Shown in pieces: positions 43,366 to 54,533 of a stretch of 64,000 nt of DNA. How positions within the stretch are numbered: position 1 is the first letter of the stretch; each line of letters begins with the position of its first letter. Below the pieces are notes generated by a model that saw only the letters and a program-made list of their open reading frames with translations, was not told where the DNA came from and ran no database searches. The position numbers were made by a program, and so were the translations under genes. Source of the stretch: Vicinamibacteria bacterium (GTDB lineage: Bacteria; Acidobacteriota; Vicinamibacteria; Vicinamibacterales; UBA8438); the NCBI GenBank assembly GCA_022820825.1, contig JAJEEU010000043.1:1-64000 (forward strand), in the 5' to 3' direction.

Positions 43366-44172
43366 ATGCCCGGAGTGCTGTCCGTCTTCCGCCGGCCGCG
43401 CCGCGAGCGGCGCCTGCAGCGCGGCGTCTACCTGCTGCCCGGCATGTTCACGGTCGGGAACATGTTCTGCGGGTGGGCGTGCATCGTGTTCGCGATGCGC
43501 GGCGATTTCGGGACGGCCGCGCCGCTGATCGGCATCGCGATGGTCCTCGACACGCTCGACGGGCGCATCGCGCGCATGACGGGCACGACGAGCGATTTCG
43601 GCGGGGAGTTCGACTCGCTGGCCGACGTGGTTTCGTTCGGCGTCGCGCCGGCGATCCTGATGTTCAGTTGGGGCCTGGAGTCGCTCGGCCGGCTCGGGTG
43701 GGCCGCCGGCTTCCTGTACGTGACCGCGGCGGCCATACGGCTGGCGCGCTTCAACATCCAGTCCAAGGGCAGCGACCGCCGCTACTTCGTCGGGCTGCCG
43801 AGCCCCCCTGCCGCGGGCGTGCTGGCGGCCACGGTCTACGCCTTTCCCGGCGGCCTGGACAGCGTGACCGGCGCACTGGTTGCGCTGCCCGTCGTCCTGG
43901 CGCCGGCGGGACTGATGGTCAGCCGCATCCGCTACCGCAGCTTCAACGCCCTGATCCCCGGACGGCGGCAGCCGTCCCTCGTGCTGCTCGTCGTGGCCGG
44001 CGTCATTGCCGCGATCGCCAGCAACCCGCCGGTGGTGCTGGCGGTCATGGCCTACACGTACCTTGCGTCGGGACTGCTCGGTCTGGCGTTCTCCAGGGTG
44101 CGCCGGCGCCCGCGCGCCGACGACGCGCGTGTGCCGGAAGCCGAAGCGCAACGCGACCGCACCGCTTCCTAG
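43366..44172 (+). CDS. pssA: CDP-diacylglycerol-serine O-phosphatidyltransferase
   Basis: A 268-residue membrane enzyme with the CDP-alcohol phosphotransferase signature in DTLDGRIARMTGTTSDFG followed by GEFDSLADVVSFG. About eight hydrophobic segments are visible. It makes phosphatidylserine from CDP-diacylglycerol and serine. LARFNIQ and FVGLPSPPAAG fit bacterial type II PssA. ATG 43366 follows psd closely. The C-terminal tail after residue 245 is charged and low-complexity. Confidence 0.93.
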   Translation: MPGVLSVFRRPRRERRLQRGVYLLPGMFTVGNMFCGWACIVFAMRGDFGTAAPLIGIAMVLDTLDGRIARMTGTTSDFGGEFDSLADVVSFGVAPAILMFSWGLESLGRLGWAAGFLYVTAAAIRLARFNIQSKGSDRRYFVGLPSPPAAGVLAATVYAFPGGLDSVTGALVALPVVLAPAGLMVSRIRYRSFNALIPGRRQPSLVLLVVAGVIAAIASNPPVVLAVMAYTYLASGLLGLAFSRVRRRPRADDARVPEAEAQRDRTAS

Positions 44173-44177
44173 CAGGC

Positions 44178-44220
44178 GGTGGGGCGGAGCCCGGCTGTGT
44201 CGGTAGGGCGGAGCCCCACC
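44178..44220. terminator. Hairpin between convergent pssA and histidine kinase
   Basis: GGTGGGGC (44178-44185) and GCCCCACC (44213-44220) form a perfect 8-bp stem. The loop region holds two mini-palindromes of the type GGGC-GGA-GCCC. No U-tract, so an intrinsic terminator is uncertain. It may be part of the dispersed repeat family. Confidence 0.4.
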
Positions 44221-47200
44221 TATGAATGCGGGAAGGTGATCCTCACGTGCGTTCCTTCGTGCAGCCGGCTCTCGACGCTGATGGCCCCGCCGCACAGCTC
44301 GACGTTGCGCTTGGCGATAGCCATGCCGAGGCCGGTGCCGGACACTTTCGTTGAGAAGTACGGCTCGAAGATCCGCTGCAGCGTCGCCTCGTCGACGCCG
44401 ACGCCGGTGTCCCGAATTGCCAGCACCACGCGCGTATCCTCGGCCGCCGCGCGCACTTCCAGCGCTCCCTCGCCGGGCATCGCGTGCAGGGCGTTGTCGA
44501 TCACGTTGGTGAGAGCGCGGGCGACGAGCGTGCGGTCGGCCGCCACCGGCGGCAGGCCGTCTTCGATGTCGATGGTGACGGCGATGCGGCCGTCGAGGCC
44601 CGGAAGGTACGGCGCTACCACTTCGTGCAGCAGCCCGCCGAGGGCGAGCGCTTCACGGTTGACCTCCGGCGAGGAGGCGTAGCTCGAGAATTCGGAGGCG
44701 ATCTGGCGCAGGATGCGCACCTGCGCCAGAATCGAATCCACGCAGCGCTGCAGCACCGGCCCGAGCGGCTCGCCGCGGTCGCGGTTCACCCGCAAAAGGT
44801 GCTCGGCCGAGAGTTGCACCGGCGTCAGCGGGTTCTTGATTTCGTGGGCCACCTGCCTGGCCATCTCGGCCCACGCCTCCAGGCGGTGCGTGCGCTCCAG
44901 CCGGTGCTGCTGATCCTTGAGATCGACCGCCATCCGGTTGAACGCCGCGACGAGCCGCTGCAGCTCGTCGGCCGACTTGACCGCCATCCGCGCATCGAAG
45001 TCGCCGCGGGCTATGCGGCGGGTGGCGCGCGTCAGGCGCTTGACCGGATCCGCAATCCGCTCGGCCAGGTAGTAGCCGCTCGCCGAGCCGAGCAGGACGA
45101 AGAGGGCCACGCCGATCAGGAGGCCGCGATCGAGGTTGGCGATCTGGTCCTCGATTTCCTGCTGGCGGGAGGTCAGCGGCACGGTCAGGATGGCGTCGCG
45201 GCCGCCGGCGCGAATAGGCGTTGCGGCGACCAGGTACTGCAGGTCGCCGATAGCGTCCTCCGCCACGTATCCGGAAAGGCGGTTCAACGCGATGGCGTCG
45301 TAGACGCCCGCCGGGGTGCGGGTCGGCAGCAGGCCGGAGGCGAAGAGGTCGCGTTCGCTCGTTGCCAGCAGTCGAGAGCCTTCGAAGATGTTCACGTCCT
45401 GATCGATCACCTGGCTGATGAACACCAGCAGGTCGTCGTTGATGATGGCCGCCGGTTCCTCTCCGGTCTGCTGCAGGCCGAATGATTCCTCGATCACGCG
45501 TTGCGCTACCGTGGCGGTACGGGCCGCGCCGGTTTCGACGTCGGCCCGCAGTTGGGCCGTGAGGTACAGACGGATGACGAGCGCCAGCGCCAGCACCGGG
45601 ATTACCGTGGCGGCGACGAACGCCAGCAGCAGCCGGCGGTAGTAGCTGGTGCGGACGTCGCGCAGCAGATCGCGGCCGAACCGGCGCCAGCCGACGGTCC
45701 ACGGCGTGAGTCCGACGGCGAACAGCAGGAGCAGGAGACAGCCCAATCCGGCCAGGGCCATGATTTCGACCAGGCGGACCAGGTGATCGAACAGTCCGAA
45801 CGCCGGGTATCCGAGCGCGTAGATGCCGGCGCGGTTGTTGACCACGTAGAGGTTGTAGCGGGTCCCGCCCTTGGCGCGGACCGTCCAGAACGGCTCCCGC
45901 GACTCGTATATGCGCGCGAACAACTCGTCATCCACAATCCAGGGGCTGGGTCCGGAGGTGAATATCGGCTGCAGGCCCCAGCCGTAGATGACGAGCTCCA
46001 CGTCACGCCCGGCCTGCCGTTCCGCGCGGGCGTCGGATCGTTCCCGGAGCAGCTCGACGTACGGATTCCGCGGCGAGATGAACGGCAGCGCCTGGTAGTC
46101 GAGCGCCAGGTGCACGACGACCGAGCCGTGCGTGACGGGGGCCGCGCCAGCGGCGGGGGAGGGCGTGCAGATGGCGCGCTCGCCGTGCAGGATCCGCCGC
46201 TCCTCCGAGCCGAAAGGCGCCGCCTCCCCGAAGATCTCCCAATCGCAGGCAGCGGATACCCAACGCTGCGGCACGTCCGCGTACTCGGGAAAATTCAATG
46301 CGAAGCGGCTGATCAGGCTGCCGTCGGCGTCGTACAGCTCGACAGCCGACGTGAGTCTGAGCTGCGCCAGGTCCGTCTGGCGCCATATGGCGAATGCCTG
46401 ATCGGTGCCGGGCCGACCGGGTGTGGCGGCCGCCAACCGCCGCAGCTCGGCCAGCCCGTCGATCTGGTCGAGAGAGCGGTACAGACGGCGCTGCAGATCG
46501 GCCGGATAGCGCGCCGCCTGGCGCGCGTAGCGCGCTTCGACGAGTTGCCGCTTGGCGCGGTCGGCGTAGTGCGCCAGCGAGGGATAGAGCAGCAGCGCCG
46601 GAAGGACGAAGGCCAGCACGGTCGCGACCGTGCGCGTGGCCTGTGACGCGTGGCGGAACCGCGGCCGCACGGCCGCTATCGACAGGGCGGCCAGTATGAT
46701 GCCGGACGCAATGGCCAGGCCGGGCAGCAGCGGCAGCCGGAGCACGATCATGGCGGCCGCACCCGGCGCAACCCAGGCCGCGACGGCGCCCACGAGCGGT
46801 CCCGGTTGCCAGCGCGGGTGCCGCCACAGCGCTCCGCTGGCCGCCAATGCCGCCACGCCGCTCCAGACGGTGGCGACGGCAGCGAGGATGAGCGCCGCCA
46901 GGAGGGCGATGCGCCCGGCGTCCCACGGCGCGAGCGAGGTGTGCAGGAGATCGGTCGTCGATGTTGCGGCGGCGTCGCGCGTAACCGCGAGCAGGCCGAC
47001 CGTGACTACCGCCAGCACGGCGCCGCCGGCCGCATGGATCAGAAGGAACGGCACGATCCGGTTGCCCGCCGGTATCCGCCGCAGGGGCCGCGCCGCGGGC
47101 CGGGCGAAGCGCAGGAGCGCCACGGCGACCACCGCCAGCGCGACCGCCAGCGCGGCATGTATAAGCAGGTCGGCCGGCGAGCGCAGGATGTCCGGCGCCA

Positions 47201-48170
47201 GGGCGGACGTGTACACCTCCGGCGCAAACAGGCGCCCGCGTCCCGGCTCGGGAGCGCTTGCCACGTGGAGCAGCAGGGCGGCGGCGCCGAAGCCGGCCGC
47301 GGCCAGACAGGAGTTGCCGAGAACCTGCAGGACGGTACCCCTGCGCGGCAGGCGCCGCAGCACGGCCAGCGCTCCCAGCACGATCCCCAGCGCCACGAAC
47401 AGCAGGGTCAGATTGGAGACGGTGCGCCGCCAGCGGATGCGCGTCATGCGCATGTCGGCTACCGCTACCGACGCTTCGAGCAACGGTTCGCCCTGCGGCG
47501 ACAGGAGGTCGAAGCTGCGCGCGCCGTCCGGCCTCGAGTCGATGCGGACGACGTCGTGGCCTGCGGGCCGCAGCGCCACGTCGGCGATCGGTGTCGGCAG
47601 GCGGAACGTGCCGGCTGGGGTGCCGGTGATGCCCAGCGCCGGTGACAGAACCACCTCGGCGGCGACCGATCCGATGCGCCGCGGCGGGCTGGCGTCGGCA
47701 AACGCGTCCAGCAGCGGCTCGATGTAGACGAGCCGCAGGCCGAGCGAACCGGGCGCGACGAAGAAGGTCCGCTCGCCCAGGATTCGTTCCGTCGCGATCT
47801 CCGACGGCCGTCCGGTCCAGGCGAGCGCCGCCCCGGTGTCGTCGTAGACCGTAACTGCCGCGTCGGAAACGTCGCTTCCGGCGGGGGCTGCGCGAGCCGC
47901 TTCGAACAGCGCGGCCGCCGTGTTGGGGCCGCCGCGCACGCCGGCCATTACCGCGGGCCGCGCCGCCAGCCGCGCGGCGAGCGACTCGATGGTCGCCGCC
48001 ATGGTGTCGAAGCGCTGCGTCACGTGGCGCTCGATCCTGGTGAATGCCGCGTTGTCGGTGGCGCCCAGGCGGGACAGCTCGACGAGGCCGCCGGCCAGTT
48101 GTATCGCTCCCGCGCCGGCAACGACGATGCCGGCCGCGGCGAAGCGGCGCCAGGGTATCGAGCTGCTCAT
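44220..48170 (-). CDS. Large NtrY-like sensor histidine kinase
   Basis: 1316 residues, far longer than usual. It has an N-terminal membrane helix, an extracytoplasmic domain (about 31-265) and a block of several membrane helices (about 268-530). A second extracytoplasmic region (about 535-780), more helices and a third sensor region with a final helix near 1000-1020 follow. Then come HAMP (AERIADPVKRLTRATRRIA), HisKA with AEMARQVAHEIKNPLTPVQL (His near 1100) and HATPase (NVIDNALHAM, DTGVGVD, GTGLGMAIAKRN). The kinase core resembles NtrY. No response regulator is adjacent. It overlaps the upstream propeller gene by ATGA. Confidence 0.9.
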   Translation of the reverse strand: MSSSIPWRRFAAAGIVVAGAGAIQLAGGLVELSRLGATDNAAFTRIERHVTQRFDTMAATIESLAARLAARPAVMAGVRGGPNTAAALFEAARAAPAGSDVSDAAVTVYDDTGAALAWTGRPSEIATERILGERTFFVAPGSLGLRLVYIEPLLDAFADASPPRRIGSVAAEVVLSPALGITGTPAGTFRLPTPIADVALRPAGHDVVRIDSRPDGARSFDLLSPQGEPLLEASVAVADMRMTRIRWRRTVSNLTLLFVALGIVLGALAVLRRLPRRGTVLQVLGNSCLAAAGFGAAALLLHVASAPEPGRGRLFAPEVYTSALAPDILRSPADLLIHAALAVALAVVAVALLRFARPAARPLRRIPAGNRIVPFLLIHAAGGAVLAVVTVGLLAVTRDAAATSTTDLLHTSLAPWDAGRIALLAALILAAVATVWSGVAALAASGALWRHPRWQPGPLVGAVAAWVAPGAAAMIVLRLPLLPGLAIASGIILAALSIAAVRPRFRHASQATRTVATVLAFVLPALLLYPSLAHYADRAKRQLVEARYARQAARYPADLQRRLYRSLDQIDGLAELRRLAAATPGRPGTDQAFAIWRQTDLAQLRLTSAVELYDADGSLISRFALNFPEYADVPQRWVSAACDWEIFGEAAPFGSEERRILHGERAICTPSPAAGAAPVTHGSVVVHLALDYQALPFISPRNPYVELLRERSDARAERQAGRDVELVIYGWGLQPIFTSGPSPWIVDDELFARIYESREPFWTVRAKGGTRYNLYVVNNRAGIYALGYPAFGLFDHLVRLVEIMALAGLGCLLLLLFAVGLTPWTVGWRRFGRDLLRDVRTSYYRRLLLAFVAATVIPVLALALVIRLYLTAQLRADVETGAARTATVAQRVIEESFGLQQTGEEPAAIINDDLLVFISQVIDQDVNIFEGSRLLATSERDLFASGLLPTRTPAGVYDAIALNRLSGYVAEDAIGDLQYLVAATPIRAGGRDAILTVPLTSRQQEIEDQIANLDRGLLIGVALFVLLGSASGYYLAERIADPVKRLTRATRRIARGDFDARMAVKSADELQRLVAAFNRMAVDLKDQQHRLERTHRLEAWAEMARQVAHEIKNPLTPVQLSAEHLLRVNRDRGEPLGPVLQRCVDSILAQVRILRQIASEFSSYASSPEVNREALALGGLLHEVVAPYLPGLDGRIAVTIDIEDGLPPVAADRTLVARALTNVIDNALHAMPGEGALEVRAAAEDTRVVLAIRDTGVGVDEATLQRIFEPYFSTKVSGTGLGMAIAKRNVELCGGAISVESRLHEGTHVRITFPHS

Positions 48171-49417
48171 CGGGCTGGCATCCGTCCCGGCCGCACGGCC
48201 GGCGCCGCGGTCAGCGGCGCAATCTCGATCGGCCTGGAGGACAGGACACGGTATGGCACGGGCCGCAGGGGCGGGGGCGGTTCCACAAGCGATACCGCAG
48301 GCGGCGGAACAGGGCGCCGCATGCCGATCAACCGGCCGTCCGCGGCCAGAACCACCATCCGCAGTCCCGCGGATGCCAGGGACGGCGCGACGTACGGCGG
48401 GGCCCCGAGCTCGGCTGGCGCCGTCAACGCGCTGGACGGCTCGCCCGTCTCGCGGTCGAACGTCCGGACCTCTTCCGAGACGCCGGACACCAGCAGCAGC
48501 CTGCCGAGCAGGCCGGGCACCGCCTGCGGCCGCCGCGTGAGCACCCGGCGCCAGCGCTGCACCCCGCTGCCGCGGTCCAGCGCCCAGAGCATGTTGTCGA
48601 GCGAGGCGAAGTAGATTCTCTCCTCATCCACCACGGGCGCGCCGACGACGTCCCCTCCGGTGCGCCAGCGCCAGTCGACGCGGCCGCTGGAAAGCGACAG
48701 GCGGTACAGGTAGTTGCCGGTCGTTCCGACGAACACCGCGTCGAGCGGCAGCACCTTCCGCGGATGGCCGGTGAGCGGCTGTTCCCACAACAGGCCGCCC
48801 GTCAACAGATCCAGCGCAGCCAGCCGGCCGTCATCGATCGGAACGAACAACCGGCGGCCGCCGAACGTCGGAGGTATGCGCAGCGGGCCGCCCAGCGCCC
48901 GGCGCCAGAGCTCGCGGCCGCTGGCCGCCTCGAGCGCCACGAGATCGCCGCCTTCGAGCCCCACTATCAGCCAGCCGGCGCCGCGCAGTGGCGCGGTCGA
49001 GACGGCCGCACCCAGATCGAGCGACCACAGGCGCGCCCCGGTCGCAGCCTGAAGCGCTGTTACGGCCGATCCCTCGGCCACCACGACCGTCCCGCCGTCG
49101 GCAGCCGGCGGCAACGCGGTTGCCTGCTCGATATTCCAGGCAACGCTGCCGTCGTGCAGGCGGATGGCCGCGAGCGTGCCGTCGCGCAGCGGCACATAGG
49201 CCTGCTCGTCGTCGAACGCGGGCCGGGTCGCGGCGGGCGCCGCCAGCTCCGTGGTCCAGCCGATCTCGAGGGGAAAGAACGGGGCGGCCGCCGGCTGCGG
49301 ACCGCCGGCGGGCCGTCCTCCGGCCGGGGAAGGCGTTGGCCAGAGCAGGGCCACCAGTAGCGAGAAGGCGTATATCGTGCGTATCCGGCTGGCGCTACCA
49401 CTAAATATTGTGGTCAC
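48167..49417 (-). CDS. Exported PQQ-like beta-propeller protein
   Basis: 416 residues from GTG 49417. An N-terminal hydrophobic signal ([20 protein letters not shown]) precedes about seven WD/PQQ-like blades with the repeated 'G-x-x-x-W' pattern: [72 protein letters not shown] Pro-rich tail follows. BamB-like propellers are periplasmic scaffolds. Translational coupling to the giant kinase suggests a sensing or accessory role, which is inferred. Confidence 0.8.
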   Translation of the reverse strand: MTTIFSGSASRIRTIYAFSLLVALLWPTPSPAGGRPAGGPQPAAAPFFPLEIGWTTELAAPAATRPAFDDEQAYVPLRDGTLAAIRLHDGSVAWNIEQATALPPAADGGTVVVAEGSAVTALQAATGARLWSLDLGAAVSTAPLRGAGWLIVGLEGGDLVALEAASGRELWRRALGGPLRIPPTFGGRRLFVPIDDGRLAALDLLTGGLLWEQPLTGHPRKVLPLDAVFVGTTGNYLYRLSLSSGRVDWRWRTGGDVVGAPVVDEERIYFASLDNMLWALDRGSGVQRWRRVLTRRPQAVPGLLGRLLLVSGVSEEVRTFDRETGEPSSALTAPAELGAPPYVAPSLASAGLRMVVLAADGRLIGMRRPVPPPAVSLVEPPPPLRPVPYRVLSSRPIEIAPLTAAPAVRPGRMPAR

Positions 49418-49436
49418 AACAGGAGGCCCACCTCGC

Positions 49437-49443
49437 TATAATA
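49437..49443. promoter_or_regulatory. Symmetric shared -10 between guaA (+) and propeller gene (-)
   Basis: TATAATA gives TATAAT (49437-49442) towards guaA and TATTAT (49443-49438) towards the propeller gene. It is the third divergent pair with such a 7-mer. -35 elements are poor on both sides. Confidence 0.5.
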
Positions 49444-49499
49444 GCCGTACGCCGTTCCCCGACGTGCCCTCCCGTGCGCGGCGAGCCGGCGCGATCCCG

Positions 49500-51041
49500 G
49501 TGGCCCATCAGACTATTCTCGTCCTCGACTTCGGCTCTCAGTACACGCAGCTGATTGCGCGGCGGCTTCGCGAGCTTTCCGTCTACACGGAGATCCTGCC
49601 GTTCGATACCGCGCCGGAAGAGATTGGGAAGCGCCGGCCCGCGGGCCTGGTGCTTTCCGGCGGACCGTCGAGCGTGCTCGATTCCCGGGCGCCGCACTGC
49701 GACGCGGCGGTGTTCGAGGCCGGCGTTCCGGTGCTCGGCATCTGCTACGGAATGCAGGAAATGACGCGCGCGCTCGGAGGGCAGGTCGACCCGGCTCCCG
49801 AACGCGAGTACGGTCACGCGGCGGTGGCGCTGCGCGCGTCCAGCCGGCTGCTGCCGGCCGGGGCCGACGAGTTGCGCGTCTGGGCGAGCCATGGCGACCG
49901 CGTTGCCGGGGCGCCGGCCGGTTTCGAGGTGACGGCGACAAGCGCCAACGCCCCCGTCGCGGCGATGGAGGACCCGTCGCGGCGGCTGTACGGGTTGCTG
50001 TTCCATCCCGAGGTGGCGCATACGGACCGCGGCGCCGACATTCTCCGGAACTTCGCCCGCGACATCTGCGGCTGCCGCGGAGACTGGACGATGACCTCCT
50101 TCGCGGACGAGGCGATAGGCCGGATCCGCCACCGCGTCGGTACGGATGGGCGCGTCGTATGCGGACTGAGCGGCGGGGTCGACTCGACGGTGACCGCCCT
50201 GCTTCTGCACCGTGCAATCGGAGACCGGCTGACGTGCATCTTCGTCGACAACGGCCTGCTCCGCCTGAACGAGGCGGAGCAGATTCGCCGGCGGTTCGAG
50301 GGCCGCATGGAGCTGCCGCTCGTGGTCGAGGACGCCGGCCCGCACTTCGTCGGCCGCCTGGCCGGCGTGACGGATCCGGAACGCAAGCGGAAGATCATCG
50401 GCGCGACCTTCATTGACGTATTCGAGCGCGTTGCCGAGGGTATCGGCCAGTTCGATTTCCTGGCCCAGGGCACGCTCTATCCCGACGTCATCGAGAGCGT
50501 TTCGGTGGTCGGCCCGTCGGCTCCGATCAAGAGCCACCACAACGTGGGCGGGCTGCCCGAGCGGCTGCGGTTCGCTCTCGTCGAACCGCTGCGGGCGCTG
50601 TTCAAGGACGAGGTGCGGGCGCTGGGCACCGCGCTCGGGCTGGATGACGACTTCGTCTGGCGCCAGCCGTTTCCGGGCCCGGGGCTGGCGGTGCGCATCC
50701 TGGGCGAGGTGACGCCGCAACGGCTCGACCTGCTGCGCCGCGCCGACGCCATCGTCGTCGGCGAGGTGCGGCGCGCCGGACTCTACCGCCGGCTGTGGCA
50801 GTCGTTCGCCGTGCTGCTGCCGGTGCAGAGCGTCGGCGTGATGGGCGACGAGCGCACCTACGAGTACACGATTGCGGTGCGGGCGGTCGAGAGCCGGGAC
50901 GGCATGACGGCTGACTGGGCCCGCCTGCCGCACGAGCTGCTGGCGGCGATCTCCTCGCGCGTCGTCAACGAGGTGCAGGGCATCAACCGGGTGGTCTACG
51001 ACATCAGCTCGAAGCCGCCCTCCACCATCGAATGGGAATGA
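49500..51041 (+). CDS. guaA: GMP synthase (glutamine-hydrolysing)
   Basis: 513 residues from GTG 49500 ([20 protein letters not shown]). A class I glutamine amidotransferase domain (nucleophile in [11 protein letters not shown]; His in LFHPEVAHT) is followed by the ATP-pyrophosphatase P-loop [14 protein letters not shown] and the C-terminal dimerisation domain ending PPSTIEWE. It converts XMP to GMP. The frame upstream of the GTG has no homology. The stop overlaps dnaE by ATGA. Confidence 0.96.
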   Translation: MAHQTILVLDFGSQYTQLIARRLRELSVYTEILPFDTAPEEIGKRRPAGLVLSGGPSSVLDSRAPHCDAAVFEAGVPVLGICYGMQEMTRALGGQVDPAPEREYGHAAVALRASSRLLPAGADELRVWASHGDRVAGAPAGFEVTATSANAPVAAMEDPSRRLYGLLFHPEVAHTDRGADILRNFARDICGCRGDWTMTSFADEAIGRIRHRVGTDGRVVCGLSGGVDSTVTALLLHRAIGDRLTCIFVDNGLLRLNEAEQIRRRFEGRMELPLVVEDAGPHFVGRLAGVTDPERKRKIIGATFIDVFERVAEGIGQFDFLAQGTLYPDVIESVSVVGPSAPIKSHHNVGGLPERLRFALVEPLRALFKDEVRALGTALGLDDDFVWRQPFPGPGLAVRILGEVTPQRLDLLRRADAIVVGEVRRAGLYRRLWQSFAVLLPVQSVGVMGDERTYEYTIAVRAVESRDGMTADWARLPHELLAAISSRVVNEVQGINRVVYDISSKPPSTIEWE

Positions 51042-54000
51042 ACACCGAATTCGTCCACCTCCACCTGCATACCGAGTACTCGCTGCTCGACGGCGCCTGC
51101 CGCATCGGCGAGCTGCTCGATCAGGCGGAGCGGCTCAAGATGCCCGCGGCGGCCGTCACGGAGCACGGCAACCTGTTCTCGGCGATCAGCTTCCACGACC
51201 AGGCGCGCGCACGCGGCGTCAAGCCGATTCTCGGCTGCGAGGTGTACGTTGCCAACGGCAGCCGGCTGTCGCGCAGCGGCAAGCCGGGCGAGACCGCGAA
51301 CCATCTCGTGCTCCTCGCGGCCGACCGCACGGGCTACCACAACCTGATCAAGCTGGTGTCGGCCGGCTACACCGAGGGCTTCTACTACAAGCCGCGCATC
51401 GACAAGGAACTGCTGGCGCAGCATGCCGCCGGGCTGATCGGATTGAGCAGTTGCCTCAAGGGCGAGGTGGCCACCCACCTGCGGCTGGAGCAGCAGCAGC
51501 GGGCGACCGAGGCCGCCGCGACCTACGGCGACATCCTCGGTTCCGGGAACTTCTTCCTGGAAATGCAGTACCAGGGCATCGACGACCAACTGGTCGTCAA
51601 TCGGGGTCTGGCGCCGATCGCCCGGGAGCTCGGCCTGCCGCTGGTCTGCACGAACGACGTGCACTACCTGCGGCAGGCGGACCACCGCCCGCACGACGTG
51701 CTGCTGTGCATCGGCACCGGCAAGAACGTCGACGACGAGCAGCGGCTGCGCTACCACGGCGACCAGTTCTACCTGAAGACGCCGGAGGAGATGGCGCAGA
51801 TATTCGGCGAGTTCCCGGAAGCGCTGCGCAACACGGTGGCGATCGCCGAGCGCTGCAATGTCGACCTGAGCGCCAAGGAGAACCACCTGCCGAGCTTCGA
51901 CGTGCCCGAGGGCTTCACGGTCGACGGGTATTTCGAGCATGTCGTGAGAGAGGGTTTCAAGGAGCGGCTGCCGCGGCTGCGGGAGCTGGAGCAGCGGGGC
52001 GCGCTGCTGCATCCGATCGCGGAGTACGAAGAGAAGCTGGCCTACGAGGTCGACGTCATCAAGCGGATGCGCTACCCGGGCTACTTCCTGATCGTCTGGG
52101 ACTTCATCCGCTATGCCCGGGATCACGGCATTCCGGTGGGTCCCGGCCGCGGGTCGGCCGCCGGCAGCCTGGTCGCCTACTGCCTGGGCATCACGGATGT
52201 CGATCCGCTGGAGTTCGACCTGATCTTCGAACGTTTTCTCAATCCCGAGCGCGTATCGCTGCCGGACATCGACATCGATTTCTGCGAGCGGCGCCGCGGC
52301 GAGGTGATCGAGTACGTCACCCGCAAGTACGGCAGGGAGAACGTCGCCCAGATCATCACGTTCGGCACGTTGAAGGCGCGCGCCGCGGTGCGCGACGTGG
52401 GACGCACGCTGGGCATGTCGTACGCCGACGTGGACCGCGTCGCGAAGCAGATCCCGGCCGCGCTCGACATGACGCTCGACAAGGCGGTGGAAGAGAGCTC
52501 GGCGCTCAAGGAGATGTACCAGCGCGACGAGCGCGTGAAGGAGCTGATCGGCGTCGCGCGCCGGCTGGAGGGCGTTACACGCCACGCTTCCGTGCACGCC
52601 GCGGGGGTCGTCATCGCCCCGCGGCCGGTGACGGAGTTCGCGCCGCTGTACAAGAGCCAGAAGGACGAGATCACCACGCAGTGGGCGATGAAGGAGATCG
52701 AGCGCGTCGGCCTGCTCAAGATGGACTTCCTCGGCCTGAGCACGCTGACGCTGCTGCACGACGCCGTCGCACACATCCGCGAGACGACCGGCGAGACGCT
52801 GTCGCTGGAGGACATTCCGCTCGACGATGCGCGGACCTACGAGCTGTTCGGCGACGGCCACACGCTCGGCGTGTTCCAGTTCGAGAGCTCCGGGATGCGG
52901 GATACGCTGCGCAAGGCCAAGCCGCAGCGCTTCGACGACCTGATCGCGCTGAACGCGTTGTACCGGCCCGGCCCGCTGCGCGGGGGCGTCATCGACGACT
53001 TCATCAAGCGCAAGCACGGCAAGGTCGATATTACGTACGAGGTGCCGGAGCTGGAGCCGATCCTCGCCAATACCTACGGCGTCATCGCCTACCAGGAGCA
53101 GGTGATGCGCATCGCGGGCGATCTCGGCGGCTTCACCATGGGCGAGGGCGACGTGCTGCGCAAGGCGATGGGCAAGAAGGACGCCTCGGTCATGCAGGCG
53201 CAGCGCGAGCGGTTCGTCAGCGGCGCGGTCGAGCGCGGCATCCCGCAGGAGAAGGCATCTCGCATCTTCGACCTGATGGAGCATTTCGCCGGCTACGGCT
53301 TCAACAAGAGCCATTCGACGACGTATGCGCTGCTGGCGTACCAGACCGGCTACCTGAAGGCGAACTACCCGCGCCATTTCATGGCGGCTTTGCTGACGAT
53401 CGAGCGGCACAATACGGACAAGCTGGCCCTGTACATGGGCGCGTGCCGTGACATGCAGGTGCCGATCCTGGCGCCGGACGTCAACGCCAGCGGCCTGCAC
53501 TTCACGGTGGCGCCGGACGGCATCCGCTTCGGCCTCGCGGCGATCAAGAACGTCGGCGAAGCGGCCATCGCGTCGATCCTGGAGGTTCGCGAGGCGCACG
53601 GAGGCATCACGTCGCTCAACCGGCTGTGCGAAGAAGTGGATCTCCGGCTGGTGAACCGCCGCGTGCTGGAGAGCCTGGTGAAGGCGGGGGCGTTCGATTC
53701 GCTGGCGCCGCGCGCGGAGGACCGCCCGGCGGGGGAAGCGCGGGCGAGTCTGTTCACGGCGGTCGGCCGGGCGCTGGAGCATGGCGGCCGCCACCAGCGC
53801 GACCGCGACCGCGGGCAGGCGGCGCTGTTCGCCGAGTCCGACGCCCAGGTGGCCGGCGGCGCGCCCGCCCGCGGCGAGCGCGTACGGCCGTGGACGGCGA
53901 CCGAGCAGCTCGCATTCGAAAAGGAAGCGCTCGGCCTGTACCTCAGCGGCCATCCGGTCGACCGCTTCGGCAAGGAGCTCGCGGCGCAGAGCGTCACGCG

Positions 54001-54529
54001 CATCGAAGATTTGAGCGGACCGGACGCCAGGGCGGCCATCGCCGGGGTCATCGCCTCGCGGCGGGTGATGACGACGCGCAAGGGCCAGCCGATGGCCGTG
54101 GTGACGCTCGAAGACCGCGGCGGCAGCCTCGAAGCCGTCGTGTTTCCCGCGGCTTACGACAAGCACGCGGCGTACCTCGAACCGGGCAGTCTTGTGGTTC
54201 TTCGCGGGAAGCTCGAGATGGACGAGGACACGCGCCGGCTCGTTGTCGAGGAGGCAGCGCCGCTCTCGGCGTTGGCCGTTGACGCGCGAGGAACCATGAC
54301 GCTGCGGCTTGCGGCGCCGCCGCATGACCGCGCGACCCTGGTGGCGCTGGCGGGTGTGCTCGGACAGCATCGGGGCGACGAGCCGGTGCTGATCGAGCTG
54401 GAGTTGCGGCGCCGGGAGTCTCCGGTCCGGCTGCGAGCCGCGTTGCCGCAGACGCGCATAGCCCACTCCGACGTTCTCGTGCAGGCGATCGAGCGCATCT
54501 GCGGGGCGGGAACGATCTCCTGGAATTGA
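51038..54529 (+). CDS. dnaE: DNA polymerase III alpha subunit
   Basis: A 1163-residue replicative polymerase (two more if ATG 51032 is used; 51038 gives the ATGA overlap common here). It has a PHP domain ([18 protein letters not shown]), a palm with catalytic aspartates in [33 protein letters not shown], and [12 protein letters not shown]. Fingers and tandem HhH follow ([20 protein letters not shown]), then an OB fold (about 1005-1085, [20 protein letters not shown]) and a short C-terminal tau-binding region. It is of the DnaE1 type. Confidence 0.97.
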   Translation: MNTEFVHLHLHTEYSLLDGACRIGELLDQAERLKMPAAAVTEHGNLFSAISFHDQARARGVKPILGCEVYVANGSRLSRSGKPGETANHLVLLAADRTGYHNLIKLVSAGYTEGFYYKPRIDKELLAQHAAGLIGLSSCLKGEVATHLRLEQQQRATEAAATYGDILGSGNFFLEMQYQGIDDQLVVNRGLAPIARELGLPLVCTNDVHYLRQADHRPHDVLLCIGTGKNVDDEQRLRYHGDQFYLKTPEEMAQIFGEFPEALRNTVAIAERCNVDLSAKENHLPSFDVPEGFTVDGYFEHVVREGFKERLPRLRELEQRGALLHPIAEYEEKLAYEVDVIKRMRYPGYFLIVWDFIRYARDHGIPVGPGRGSAAGSLVAYCLGITDVDPLEFDLIFERFLNPERVSLPDIDIDFCERRRGEVIEYVTRKYGRENVAQIITFGTLKARAAVRDVGRTLGMSYADVDRVAKQIPAALDMTLDKAVEESSALKEMYQRDERVKELIGVARRLEGVTRHASVHAAGVVIAPRPVTEFAPLYKSQKDEITTQWAMKEIERVGLLKMDFLGLSTLTLLHDAVAHIRETTGETLSLEDIPLDDARTYELFGDGHTLGVFQFESSGMRDTLRKAKPQRFDDLIALNALYRPGPLRGGVIDDFIKRKHGKVDITYEVPELEPILANTYGVIAYQEQVMRIAGDLGGFTMGEGDVLRKAMGKKDASVMQAQRERFVSGAVERGIPQEKASRIFDLMEHFAGYGFNKSHSTTYALLAYQTGYLKANYPRHFMAALLTIERHNTDKLALYMGACRDMQVPILAPDVNASGLHFTVAPDGIRFGLAAIKNVGEAAIASILEVREAHGGITSLNRLCEEVDLRLVNRRVLESLVKAGAFDSLAPRAEDRPAGEARASLFTAVGRALEHGGRHQRDRDRGQAALFAESDAQVAGGAPARGERVRPWTATEQLAFEKEALGLYLSGHPVDRFGKELAAQSVTRIEDLSGPDARAAIAGVIASRRVMTTRKGQPMAVVTLEDRGGSLEAVVFPAAYDKHAAYLEPGSLVVLRGKLEMDEDTRRLVVEEAAPLSALAVDARGTMTLRLAAPPHDRATLVALAGVLGQHRGDEPVLIELELRRRESPVRLRAALPQTRIAHSDVLVQAIERICGAGTISWN

Positions 54530-54533
54530 TCCG

